The notes beneath the pieces were generated by a model that saw only the letters and a list, made by a program, of their open reading frames with translations, did no database searches and was not told the origin of the DNA. From Erinaceus europaeus (taxonomy: Eukaryota > Chordata > Mammalia > Eulipotyphla > Erinaceidae): a stretch of 64,000 nucleotides of DNA. Made by a program: the position numbers and the translations under genes. The stretch lies in NCBI RefSeq assembly GCF_950295315.1, contig NC_080181.1, positions 36,857,375 to 36,921,374 on the forward strand, in the 5' to 3' direction. Within the stretch, counting starts at the first letter, position 1, and every line of letters starts with the position of its first letter. Shown here in pieces: positions 51,485 through 63,818 of this stretch.

Positions 51485-54400
51485 CACTGAGTTAATGTCA
51501 ATGCACTTTTATTTATTTCTTCATTTATTTATTACCTTGACACGAGAATTTCTTTCCATTGCTAAAATAAAAGTGTCCCATCAAGGGTACCAGGTGGTGC
51601 CACACCCAGGTAAGCACTCAGGTGACAGTGCAGGAGGACTGGGCTTCAAGACCCTGGTCCCCAACTGCCGGGGGAAATCTTTACAAGTGGTGCAGAAGTG
51701 CTGCAGGTGTCTCTCTGTGTCTCAAACTCTCTGTGCCTCCCTTCCCTCTCAACTCCTGACTATTTATTCCAATAAATAATCAAGAACATAGAAAGTAAAA
51801 GAAGAAAAAGAAAAAGAAAGGAAAATGAAATATTCCACTATTTCAAGGGACTACTCAGGACAATGCTTTCCTTGTTAAGATCCTCACAGCAACCATATTC
51901 AGAAAGGCAAGGACGCCATGCATGTTTTAACCCAGTTTTTATATTTATTTATTTATTTATGTACTTATTCAATTTTGTTATTGATAAATTAATGCTTTAC
52001 ATTTGACAGCAGACTAGAGCTCTGAAACCAGCGGTCTCAGCTACCCCAATAGATGGTGCTTTGCCTCTACAAAACCAATCCATTGACGTGTCCATCCATC
52101 CATCCATCCATCCATCCATCCACCAGTCAACCAAGCTAAGTACAAAAGGAGATCTCTCCTTGAATGATGAAGACAATCAACGCTGCACGGGTAGGTTGCA
52201 AAGGGGCCAGTTCGGCTGAATAGGGAAGTGGGGCTGAACCAGGGAATGTGTTGGCGGGTGTGGGTGTGGGTGGGGTGAGCCGTTGACCCTGTGAGCTGGG
52301 TCACATCAGGGAAGGGAGGTGGTGGAAGGGGTTGCAAGCAGCGGTCACTGGAGAACCATCACGTGTGCTGGAGCTGGTGAGCAGGGCACCCGGAAGAGAG
52401 GACAGACAAGAGGAGAGAAGCAAGGTGCAGAGGAGAGGAGAGGGGAAAAGATGGAGAGGAGAGGAGAGGAGAGGAGAGGAGAGGACAGGAGAGGACAGGA
52501 GAGGACAGGAGAGGACAGGAGAGGACAGGAGAGGACAGGAGTGGAGGGGACCTGAGAAACCTACCTGGACATAGGCAGCATACAAACATCCAGAAAGGCA
52601 GGCAGGCATGCAGGCAGCTCTGGCCTGGGCTCCCTGGATCCCGGGTACACCTCCTTCTTTCTTCTCTTGGCTGCCAGCCCTGAGGTCCCTCGTCGGTCAG
52701 CACTGTCTTCCTATCCTTCCATTCCTGTGTGCCAGGGCCCTGGCGTCTGGGCGCTGCTGCCTGACCTAGTGGCAGGGCAGGTGGGCTGCCCAGTGCCAGT
52801 GTGGCCAGCACACAATGCTGGGGGCTAGGACATCACAGAGGGATCCTGCGGTTGCTAGGTAGCGGGGACCCCGCCCATCCAGTTGACCAGCAGCCATGAG
52901 CCCGAACCTTAACTTGACCTGAGGGGTGGTGGCCAGCCACCAGACCCAGAGCCCCAGGCCAAAACTGGTGGTGGCCAGCCACCAGAGCCAGAGTCCCAGG
53001 CCAAAGCATGTGCAGGTGGGCCGGGCCAAGGGGCTGTGGGCAGAGTGGGGTGTGTCTGGCCATGGGGCTGGCATTGACAGCCCAGGGCTGGGGGCCAAGG
53101 GCCACCAGGCCCCTGTCCCACCATGTGCACTGACACACAGTCCTGCTGACTGACTGACAGTCCCCGCCCCAGAGATACCCACACCAAGTCCCTGGGTGCC
53201 CTGAGCTGCCCCTGAGGTTTGGTGGGTGCCTGTCTGGACACATGCCTCCGTAGTGGAGGCCTCTATTTATCCCATTGCCTTCTGACAGCTGCCCTCCTTC
53301 CCCTCCTCCTCCTCCTCCTAATCCTCCTCCTCTTCCTCCACCTCCTCCTCAACTTCCTCATCCTCAAAGGGACTCACTCTGGGCCCAGCCAAGCCAGGGC
53401 ATCTGCTCTAGCTGCTGCAGCTTCTATCCAGTGGGTGGGTGCAGGTATCTGGTCCTGTCAGTCCCTGATTCCTGGGACCTTCCATGCCTCCAGCTCCCCC
53501 CACTCTCTAGACCAGACACCACCTCAAGGATGCCCTCTTTCCCCTTGGCCCCTGTCCCCTAGATCCCCAACTAACATCTACTGTGTGCCTACCTGCGCTA
53601 CTTTCCTGCCACCCTGCTGCTTCCCTTCAGCCTTGGGGGACCTGGGCCAGCCCAGCTGCCATCTCACCATCCAGCAGGGGGACTTGCACTAACTCCCTGC
53701 CACCACACCCACACACAGCCCTGCAAACCCTCAGGGGCTCCCCTGCCTGCAGTCTGCCTCTCAACCAGTCTCCTTCTGCCCCCTTGCCCCCTTACAGCCT
53801 CTGCCATGGCCCCCCACACACACCTGGGCATGAGCAGCCCACACATGCAACACTCTCCCATCTCCCTGCCACTCCATTTGCTCTAAGGCTGTCAAGAGTC
53901 TTTTTTTCTAGCTGTAGTGGAGTTGAGACTATCCAATGTCCTGGGGAAGGAAGAACTGCAAACAATCCATCTACAATGTAACACTAGGGTCCCCAGCTGT
54001 CCAATCCCTAATGCACTGTGCAGGCCTATGAGTGGCAAAAACACCCCATTCTGAGAACTACATCTGGCTGGGCTAGTGGCTCTTTCTGTTGCCTAGGACA
54101 CAGACAGACAGACAGACAGAGAGAGTTTTCAGGTTCAAAACCTGTACTTCCCCGAAGATGGTCATTCAGTACGGTCAAAAAAAAAAAAAAAGGCTTTTTA
54201 TTTTTTTCCCCCTGCTTGGGTAACCAATCTGCTGCCTGTTTCTCAGTTTAAAAAAGGGAAAAATCTTTTTTGGAGGGAAAAGGACCAAAATGCAGGCAGT
54301 GGACTCCGTGGAGGGTGGATGGGAAGTTGCTTCTACCCTGGCACTAGAGCCCCAGCTGCTGTTCCAGGTGCTCTCTGATACCAGAGATCTACGTGTGTCG

Positions 54401-54908
54401 TGTCATGACACTGTCTCCAGCAGTGATCCTCAGGAAAATGAGGATCCAAAACTCGGCAGGTCATATCACCTTATAAAGTAAATCCAGGGATGTTTGGCGG
54501 TGTGTCAGAGAGTTAAGGGCTTGTGGTGCTCGCGAAAAGAGGGGACAGGTGGAAGCATCTGGGGTCTGGCCCCCAGACCCCCACCTGCAGGGAAGTCGCT
54601 TTAAGGGGCTGAAGCAGGTGTTTAGGGGCTCGATCTTTCTCCCCCACTCTGTATTTCCCCTCCTCTCTCCTTTTCTCTCTGTCAGATGCAAGGTCAGTAA
54701 CAACAACAAAAACAACAACAACAACAACAATAACCTCCACCACAGTGACCAAGCAACAAGGGCAACTAAAGGGGAACATATGGAGTGCAGGAGCTGTGGA
54801 TTATTCGTGGCGCAGGCACTGAGCTTTGGCAATAAGCCCTTGAGGCAGTCAATAAATAAATGAATTAGTAATACAGGTAGCACACATGTATATGTCCCTG
54901 TGTGTTTC
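51485..54908 (+). repeat. Macrosatellite unit U8 (3424 bp)
   Basis: Complete unit: SINE-a about 51589-51830, CATC tract without the usual interruption (about 52091-52130), expanded purine tract about 52400-52550, TCC tract about 53292-53372, CTCF-like word 53671 with a changed last base, SINE-b about 54563-54861. An indel near 53945 (GGGGAAGGAAG) breaks the frame that stays open in several other units. Confidence 0.95.
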
Positions 54909-57900
54909 CACTGAGTTAATGTCAATGCACTTTTATTTATTTCTTCATTTATTTATTACCTTGACACGAGAATTTCTTTCCATTGCTAAAAAAAAAGTGT
55001 CCCATCAAGGGTACCAGGTGGTGCCACACCCAGGTAAGCACTCAGGTGACAGTGCAGGAGGACTGGGCTTCAAGACCCCGGTCTCCAACTGACGGGGGAA
55101 ATCTTTACAAGTGGTGCAGAAGTGCTGCAGGTGTCTCTCTGTGTGTCAAACTCTCTGTGCCTCCCATCCCTCTCAACTCCTGACTATTTATTCCAATAAG
55201 TAATCAAGAACATAGAAAGTAAAAGAAGAAAAAGAAAAAGAAAAAGAAAGGAATATGAAATATTCCACTATTTCAAGGGGCTACTCAGGTCAATGCTTTC
55301 CTGTTAAGATCCTCACAGCAACCATATTCAGAAAGGCAAAGACACCATGTATGTTTTAACCCAGTTTTTATATTTATTTATTTATTTATTTATGTACTTA
55401 TTCATTTTGTTATTGATAAATTAATGCGTTCATTTGACAGCAGACTAGAGCTCTGAAACCAGCGGTCTCAGCTACCCCTATACATGGTGTTTTGCCTGTA
55501 GAAAACCAATCCATTGACTTATCCATCCATCCATCCATCCATCCATCATCCATCCATCCACCAGTCAGCCAAGCTAAGTACAAAAGGAGATCTCTCCTTG
55601 AATGATGAAGACAATCAACGCTGCACAGGTAGGTTGCAAAGGGGCCAGTTCGGCTGAATAGGGCAGTGGGGCTGAACCAGGGAATGTGTTGGTGGGTGTG
55701 GGTGTGGGTGGGGTGAGCCGGTGACCCTGTGAGCTGGGTCACATCAGGGAAGGGAGGGGGTGGAAGGGGTTGCAAGCAGCGGTCACTGGAGAACCATCAC
55801 GAGTGCTGGAGCTGGTGAGCAGGGCACCCGGAAGAGAGGACTACAAGAGGAGAGAAGCAAGGTGCAGAGGAGAGGAGAGGGGAAATGATGGAGAGGAGAG
55901 GAGAGGACAGGAGATGAGAGGAGAGGACAGGAGAGGACAGGAGTGGAGGGGACCTGAGAAACCTACCTGGACATAGGCAGCATACAGACATCCAGGAAGG
56001 GAGGCAGGCATGCAGGCAGCTCTGGCCTGGGCTCCCTGGATCCCGGGTACACCTCCTTCTTTCTTCTCTTGGCTGCCAGCCCTGAGGTCCCTCATCGGTC
56101 AGCACTGTCTTCCTATCCTTCCGTCCCTGTGTGCCAGGGCCCTGGCATCTGGGCGCTGCTGCCTGACCTAGTGGCAGGGCAGGTGGGCTGCCCAGTGCCA
56201 GTGTGGCCAGCACACAATGCCGGGGGCTAGGACATCACAGAGGGCTCCTGCGGTTGCTAGGTAGCGGGGACCCCGCCCATCCAGTTGACCAGCAGCCTTG
56301 AGCCCGAACCTTAACTTGACCTAAGGGGTGCTGGCCAGCCACCAGACCCAGAGCTCCAGGCCAAAACTGGTGGTGGCCAGCCACCAGAGCCAGAGCCCCA
56401 GGCCAAAGCAGGTGCAGGTGGGAGGGGCCAAGGGGCTATGGGCAGAGTGCGGTTTGTCTGGCCACGGGGCTGGCATCTGAAAGCACAGGGCTGAGGGCTA
56501 AGGGCCGCCAGGCCCCTGTCCCACCATGTGCACTGAACACAGTCCTGCTGACTGACTGACAGTCCCCGCCCCAGAGATACCCACACCAGGTCCCTGGGTG
56601 CCCTGAGCTGCCCCTGGGGTTGGGTGGGTGCCTGCCTGGACACATGCCTCCTTAGTGGAGGCCTATATTAGTACCATTGCCTACAGACAGCTGCCCACCT
56701 TCCCCTCCTCCTCTTCCTCCTCCTCCCCCTCCTCCTCCTCCTCCTCCACCTCCTCCTCAACTTCCTGATACTCAGAGGGACTCACTCTGGGCCCAGGCAA
56801 GCCAGGGCATCTGCTCTGGCTGCTGCAGCTTCTATCCAGTGGGTGGGTGCAGGTATCTGGTCCTGTCAGTCCCTGATTCCTGGGACCTTCCATGCCTCCA
56901 CCTCCCCCCACTCTCGAGACCATTCACCTCCTCAAGGATGCCCTCTTTCCCCTTGCCCCCTGTCCCCCAGCTCCCCAACTAACATCTTCTGTGTGGCCCC
57001 TGCGCTACTTTCCTGCCACCCTGCTGCTGCCCTTCAGCCCTGGGGGACCTGGGCCAGCCCAGCTGCCATCTCACCATCCAGCAGGGGCACCTGCCCTAAC
57101 CCCCTGCCACCACACCCACACACAGCCCTGCAAACCCTCAGGGGCTCCCCTGCCTGCAGTCTGCCTCTCAACCAGTCTCCTTCTGCCCCCTTGCCGCCTT
57201 ACAGCCTCTGCCATGGCCCCCCACAGACACCTGGGCATCAGCAGCCCACACATGCAACACTCTCCCATCTCCCTGCCACTCCATTTGCTCTAAGGCTGTC
57301 AAGAGTCTTTTTTTCTGGCTGTAGGGGAGTTGAGACTGTCCAATGTCCTGGGGAGCAAGAACTACAAAGAATCCATCTACAATGTAACATTTGGGTCTCA
57401 GGCTGTCCAATCCCTAGTGCACTGTGCAGGTCTATGAGTGGCAAAAACACCCCATTCTGAGCACATCTGACTGGGCTAGTGCCTCTTTCTGTGCGCTAGG
57501 ACACAGACAGACAAACAGAGAGAGTTTTCAGGTTCAAAACCTGTACTTCCCCGAAGATGGTCATTCAGTTGGTTAAAAAAAAAAAAAGGCTTTTTATTTT
57601 TTTTCCCCCTGCTTGGGTAACCAATCTCCTGCCTGTTTCTCAGTTTAAAAAAGGGAAAAATCTTTTATGGAGGGTAAAGGACAAAAATGCAGGCAGGTGG
57701 ACTCCGTGGAAGGTGAATGGGAAGTTGCTCCTGCCCTGACACTAGAGCCCCAGCTGCTGTTCCAGGTGCTCTCTGATACCAGAGATCTCCGTGTGTCGTG
57801 TCATGACACTGTCTGCAGGAGTGATCCTCAGGAAAATGAGGATCCAAAACTCGGCAGGTCATATCGCCTTATAAAGTAAATCCAGGGATGTTTGGCGGTG

Positions 57901-58288
57901 TGTCAGAGGGTTAAGGGCTTGTGGCGCTCGTGAAAAGAGGGGACAGGTGGAAGGATCCCAGACCCCCACCTGCAGGGAAGTCGCTTTAAGGGGCTGAAGC
58001 AGGTGTTTAGGGGCTCTATCTTTCTCCCCCCACTCTGTATTTCCCCTCCTCTCTCCTTTTCTCTCTGTCAGATGCAAGGTCAGTAACAACAACAACAACA
58101 ACAACAACAATAACCACCACCACAGTGACCAAGCAACAAGGGCAGCGAAAGGGGAACATATGGAGTGCAGGAGCTGTGGATTATTCGTGGCGCAGGCACT
58201 GAGCTGTGGCAATAAGCCCTTGAGGCAATCAATAAATAAATTAATTAGTAATACAGGTAGCAGACATGTATATGTCCCTGTGTGTTTC
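54909..58288 (+). repeat. Macrosatellite unit U9 (3380 bp)
   Basis: Complete unit: SINE-a about 55013-55255, G-quadruplex-like patch 55694-55713, TCC tract about 56699-56770 with a CCCC interruption, altered CTCF-like word 57078, SINE-b about 57951-58241 with a short deletion in its head. More private substitutions than U3-U7. Confidence 0.95.
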
Positions 58289-61200
58289 CACTGAGTTAAT
58301 GTCAATGCACTTTTATTTATTTCTTCATTTATTTATTACCTTGCCACGAGAATTTCTTTCCATTGCTAAAAAAAAGTGTCCCATCAAGGGTACCAGGTGG
58401 TGCCACACCCAGGTAAGCACTCAGGTGACAGTGCAGGAGGACTGGGCTTCAAGACCCTGGTCCCCAACTGCCGGGGGAAATCTTTACAAGTGGTGCAGAA
58501 GTGCTGCAGGTGTCTCTCTGTGTCTCAAACTCTCTGTGCCTCCCTTCCCTCTCAACTCCTGACTATTTATTCCAATAAATAATCAAGAACATAGAAAGTA
58601 AAAGAAGAAAAAGAAAAAGAAAGGAAAATGAAATATTCCACTATTTCAACGGGCTACTCAGGACAATGCTTTCCTTGTTAAGATCCTCACAGCAACCATA
58701 TTCAGAAAGGCAAAGACGCCATGTATGTCTTAACCCAGTTTTATATTTATTTATTTATTTATGTACTTATTCAATTTTGTTATTGATAAATTAATGCTTT
58801 ACATTTGACAGCAGACTAGAGCTCTGAAACCAGCGGTCTCAGCTACCCCTATACATGGTGCTTTGCCTGTACAAAACCAATACATTGACATGTCCATCCA
58901 TCCATCCATCCATCCATCCACCAGTCAACCAAGCTAAGTACAAAAGGAGATCTCTCCTTGAATGAAGAAGACAATCAACGCTGCACAGGTAGGTTGCAAA
59001 GGGGCCAGTTCGGCTGAATAGGGCAGTGGGGCTGAACCAGGGAATGTGTTGGCGGGTGTGGGTGTGGGTGGGGTGAGCCGGTGACCCTGTGAGCTGGGTC
59101 ACATCAGGGAAGGGAGGTGGTGGAAGGGGTTGCAAGCAGCGGTCACTGGAGAACCATCACGAGTGCTGGAGCTGGTGAGCAGGGCACCCGGAAGAGAGGA
59201 CAGACAAGAGGAGAGAAGCAAGGTGCAGAGGAGAGGAGAGGGGAAAGGATGGAGAGCAGAGGAGAGGACAGGAGAGGAGAGGAGAGGACAGGAGAGGACA
59301 GGAGTGGAGGGGACCTGAGAAACTTACCTGGACATAGGCAGCATACAGACATCCAGGAAGGCAGGCAGGCATGTAGGCAGCTCTGGCCTGGGCTCCCTGG
59401 ATCCCGGGTACACCTCCTTCTTTCTTCTCTTGGCTGCCAGCCCTGAGGTCCCTTGTCGGTCAGCACTGTCTTCCTATCCTTCCGTCCCTGTGTGCCAGGG
59501 CCCTGGCGTCTGGGCGCTGCTGCCTGACCTAGTGGCAGGGCAGGTGGGCTGCCCAGTGCCAGTGTGGCCAGCACACAATGCCAGGGGCTAGGACATCACA
59601 GAGGGCTCCTGCGGTTGCTAGGTTGCGGGGACCCCGCCCATCCAGTTGACCAGCAGCCATGAGCCCGAACCTTAACTTGACCTGAGGGGTGGTGGCCAGC
59701 CACCAGACCCAGAGCCCCAGGCCAAAACTGGTGGTGGCCAGCCACCAGAGCCAGAGCCCCAGGCCAAAGCAGGTGTAGGTGGGCCGGGCCAAGGGGCTAT
59801 GGGCAGAGTAGGGTATCTCTGGACACAGGGCTGGCATCTGACAGCCCAGGGCTGGGTGCCAAGGGCTGCCAGGCCCCTGTCCCACCATGTGCACTGACAC
59901 ACAGTCCTACTGACTGACTGACAGTCCCCGCCCCAGAGATACCCACACCAGGTCCCGGGGTGCCCTGAGCTGCCCCTGAGGTTTGGTGGGTGCCTGCCTG
60001 GACACATCCCTCCGTAGTGGAGGCCTCTATTAATCCCATTGCCTACTGACAGCTGCCTTCCATCCCCTCCTCCTCCTCCTCCTCCTCCTTCTCCTCCTCC
60101 TCCTCCTCTTCCTCCACCTCCTCCTCAACTTCCTCATCCTCAGAGGGACTCACTCTGGGCCCAGGCAAGCCAGGGCATCTGCTCTGGCTGCTGCAGCTTC
60201 TATCCAGTGGGTGGGTGCAGGTATCTGGTCCTGTCAGTCCCTGATTGTCCCTGAAGGTCCATGGAGGACCTTCCATGCCTCCAGCTCCCTCACTCTCTAG
60301 ACCAGACACCTCCTCAAGGATGCCCTCTTTTCCCTTGACCCCTGTCCCCCAGCTCCCCAACTAACATCTGCTGTGTGCCTCCCTGCGCTACTTTCCTGCC
60401 ACCCTGCTGCTGCCCTTCAGCCCTGGGGGACCTGGGCCAGCCCAGCTGCCATCTCACCATCCAGCAGGGGCACCTGCCCTAACCCCCTGCCACCACACCC
60501 ACACACAGCCCTGCAAACCCTCAGGGGCTCCCCTGCCTGCAGTCTGCCTCTCAACCAGTCTCCTTCTGCCCCCTTGCCCCCTTACAGCCTCTGCCATGGC
60601 CCCCCCAGACACATGGGCATGAGCAGCCCACACATGCAACACTCTCCCATCTCCCTGCCACTCCATTTGCTCTAAGGCTGTCAAGAGTCTTTTTTTCTGG
60701 CTGTAGGGGAGTTGAGACTATCCAATGTCCTGGGGAGCAAGAACTGCAAACAATCCATCTACAATGTAACATTTGGGTCTCAGGCTGTCCAATCCCTAGT
60801 GCACTGTGCAGGCCTATGAGTGGCAAAAACACCCCATTCTGAGCACGACATCTGGCTGGGCTAGTGGCTCTTTCTGTGGGCTAGGACACAGACAGACGGA
60901 CAGACAGACAGAGTTTTCAGGTTCAAAACCTGTACTTCCCGGAAGATGGTCATTCAGTACGGTTAAAAAAAAAAAAGGCTTTTTATTTTTTTCCCCCTGC
61001 TTGGGTAACCAATCTGCTGCCTGTTTCTCAGTTTAAAAAAGGGAAAAATCTTTTTTGGAGGGAAAAGGACCAAAATGCAGGCAGGTGGACTCCGTGGAGG
61101 GTGGATGGGAAGTTGCTCCTGCCCTGACACTAGAGCCCCAGCTGCTGTTCCAGGTGCTCTCTGATACCAGAGATCTCCGTGTGTCGTGTCATGACACTGT

Positions 61201-61412
61201 CTCCAGCAGTGATCCTCAGGAAAATGAGGATCCAAAACTCGGCAGGTCATATTGCCTTATAAAGTAAATCCAGGGATGTTTGGCGGTGTGTCAGAGGGTT
61301 AAGGGTTTGTGGCGCTCGCGAAAAGAGGGGACAGGTGGAAGGATCTGGGGTCTGGCCCCCAGATCCCCACCTGCAGGCAAGTCGCTTTAAGGGGGTGAAG
61401 CAGGTGTTTAGG
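58289..61412 (+). repeat. Macrosatellite unit U10, truncated (about 3124 bp)
   Basis: SINE-a about 58392-58630, G-quadruplex-like patch 59054-59073, TCC tract about 60058-60140, altered CTCF-like word 60461. It contains a small local rearrangement near 60245-60272 (GTCCCTGAAGGTCCATGGAGG). The unit stops inside SINE-b at about 61412, where GTGTTTAGG is followed by AGCAAGGGTC in place of GGCTCTATC. Confidence 0.92.
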
Positions 61413-62097
61413 AGCAAGGGTCTTTTTCTCTGGGTATCCCCAGGGGAGTTCGGTGTGTCCAATGACCTGGGGAGCCGGAACTGCAAACAATCTACAATGT
61501 AACATTTGGATCTCAGGCAACCCAATCCCAAGTGCGCTGTGCAAGCCTAGGACTGGCGAAAACACCCCACTCTGAGCACAAGGTCTGCCTGGGACAGTGG
61601 CTCCTCCAGTGGACTCACAGACAGGCAGAGGCAGACAATGTTTTCAGGTTCAAAACCTGTACTTCCCAGAAGCTGGTCCGTCAGTAGGGTAAAAAAAAAA
61701 AAAAAAGGCTTTTCTTTTCTTTTCCCCCTGCCTGACTCTCCTGTGTGATGCCTGTTTCTCAGTGAAACAGGGGAAAAAATCTTTTGGGGAGGGAGCATGA
61801 CCAAGATGCAGGCAGGTGGACTCCGTGGAGGGTGGATGGGTAGGTGGACCATGCCCTGGCTCCAGAGTCCCAGCTGCTGTTCCAGGCACTCTCTGATTCC
61901 AGAGATCCCCCTGTGGCTTCTAATGAGACTATTTCCAAGACTGATCCTCAGGATATTGAGGATTCAAAAAATAGACAGGTCATATTGCTGTCAAAAGGAA
62001 ATCCAGGGAGGTTGGGCTGAATGTCAGAGGGTTAAGACGTGGTGGAGGAAACGAGGGGACAGGCAGAAGGATCCACGGTATGGCCCCCAGACCCCCA

Positions 62098-62370
62098 CCT
62101 GCAGGGGAGTCGCTTTACAGGGGGTGAAGCAGATCTTCAGGGGCTCTATCTTTCTCTCCCCCCTCTTCCTTTCCCCTCCCCTCTCCCTTTCTCTCTGTCC
62201 TATGCAAGGACAGTAACAACAACAACAACAACAACAACAAGCACAACAATGATCAAGCAACAAGGGCAGCAAAAGGAGAATAAATGGTCTGCAGGAGCAG
62301 TGGATGCCAGGTATATGGATCGAGCACCGGCAGTAACCCTGGAAGCAATAAATAAATAAATACATAGATG
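62098..62370 (+). mobile_element. SINE-b, diverged copy 1 of 3
   Basis: Has ACCTGCAGGGGAGTCGCTTT, GGTGAAGCAGATCTTCAGG, a CT-rich body and a (CAA)n tract at about 62215-62239, and ends in GCAATAAATAAATAAATAC. It retains GGGGAGTCGC where the homogenised units have GGGAAGTCGC, so it is probably closer to the founding element. Confidence 0.72.
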
Positions 62371-62378
62371 CATACATA

Positions 62379-62400
62379 CATATATATATATATATATATA
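62379..62400 (+). repeat. TA dinucleotide tract
   Basis: An ACATATATATATATATATA run in the spacer between the first and second SINE-b copies; the homogenised units have only TATGTATATG here. Confidence 0.85.
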
Positions 62401-62492
62401 AACTCATAGAGAAAATATACAGGTAATATACATGTATACATGTGTCGGTGTATCCACTTTGTAAATAAATGTACATGCACTTTTGTTTATCT

Positions 62493-62760
62493 AGTGAAGC
62501 AGACCTGCAGGGGTCTACCTTTCTCTGACCTTTCTGTGTTTCCACTCCTCTCTCCCTTTCTCTCTGTCATATGCAAGGACAGTAAGAGCAACAACAACAA
62601 TAATAATAACCACAACAAAGTTCAGGCAACAAGGGCAGCCAAAAGGGAAAACATGGTCTGCAGGAGCAGTGGGTTCGTGGTGCAAGCCCCTAGCCCTGAC
62701 AATAACCCTGGAGGCAATCTATCAATCAATCAATCAATAGATAAAGAATACATAAATAAA
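62493..62760 (+). mobile_element. SINE-b, diverged copy 2 of 3 (partial)
   Basis: Starts at GTGAAGCAGACCTGCAGGGG without the tRNA-like head. It has a CT-rich body, a CAACAACAATAATAATAACC tract and an ending with (ATCA)n at about 62720-62738. The spacer after it (TACATGTATACGTGTCTCTG) repeats the spacer before it, which points to duplication of a SINE-plus-spacer segment. Confidence 0.7.
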
Positions 62761-62834
62761 AAATACAGGTTTTATACATGTATACGTGTCTCTGTGTTTC
62801 TACTGAGTCAAATGTAAATGTGCTTTATTTATTT

Positions 62835-63095
62835 AGTGAAGCAGATCTTCAGGGGGCCTATCTTTCTCTCCCCCATCTCTCTTTCCCCTCCTCTTTACAT
62901 TTTTCTCTGTTCTCCGCAAGGACAGTATCTACAACAACAATAATAATATTATTAATAACCACAATAGTCAAGCCACAAGGGCAGCAAAAGGGAAAAAATG
63001 GAACATAGGAGCAGTGGATTAGTGGTACTGGCACTTCGCTATGGCAATAACCCCTTGTGGCAATAAATAAATAAATAAATAATACAAGTAATATA
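62835..63095 (+). mobile_element. SINE-b, diverged copy 3 of 3 (partial)
   Basis: Starts at GTGAAGCAGATCTTCAGGGG, again without the head, and ends GGCAATAAATAAATAAATAA. It is followed by GTGTTTCCACTGTG, the equivalent of the unit-boundary word of the homogenised units. Confidence 0.7.
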
Positions 63096-63230
63096 CAAGA
63101 ATATGTCCCAGTGTGTGTTTCCACTGTGTAAACGTAAAAGCACTTTTATTTACTTATTTATATTTTATTTATTTACCTAGCCAAGAGAATTTCTTTTAAT
63201 TGCTAAAAAAAATGTCACATTAATTAAGCT

Positions 63231-63445
63231 TAGCAGGTGGTGCCTCACCTGGTTAAGCACTCATGTTAAACTGTAGGAGGACCTGGGTTCAAGACTCTGG
63301 TCCCCACTTGCAGTGGGAAATCTTTACAAGTGGTGCAGATGTGCTGAAGGTATCTCTCTGGTTCTCAAAATCTCTATCCCTCCCTTGTCTCTCAATTCTT
63401 GACTGTCCATTCCAAAAAATAAATCAAGATAATAGAAAGCAAAGA
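63231..63445 (+). mobile_element. SINE-a, best preserved copy
   Basis: Begins TAGCAGGTGGTGCC, with CACCTGGTTAAGCACTCATG and a clearer B box (GGGTTCAAGACTC at about 63289) than the unit copies. It ends TCCATTCCAAAAAATAAATC. This copy is the best one to identify the family. Confidence 0.75.
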
Positions 63446-63449
63446 AAAA

Positions 63450-63482
63450 AGAAGAAGAAGAAGAAGAAGAAGAAGAAGAAGG
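63450..63482 (+). repeat. GAA microsatellite
   Basis: A (GAA)n run of about 30 bp in the A-rich tail of the SINE; the homogenised units have GAAAAAGAAAAAG here. Confidence 0.88.
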
Positions 63483-63750
63483 CAAAATGAAGTATCCCAA
63501 TATTTCAAGGGGCTGCTCAGAACAATGCTTTCCTTATTATGATCCTCACAGCATACCATATTCAGAAAGGAAAAAGACACCGCGTTTTCTTTAACCCAGT
63601 TTATTTAATTTATTTATTCATTTATTTATTGAGGTGTTAATGTTTTACATTCAACAGAAGACTAGGGCTCTGATGCCAGAGGTCTCAAGTACCCCTAGAT
63701 AGCTCTCTGCCTCTACAAAACCAATCGATCAACCCGTGCATCACTCCAAC

Positions 63751-63818
63751 CTTCCATCCATCCATCCATCCATCCATCCATCCATCCATGCTTCCTTCCA
63801 TCCATCCATCCATCCATC
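63751..63818 (+). repeat. CATC microsatellite in the diverged copy
   Basis: (CCAT)n in two blocks split by GCTTCCTT, longer than the tract in any homogenised unit. Confidence 0.87.
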
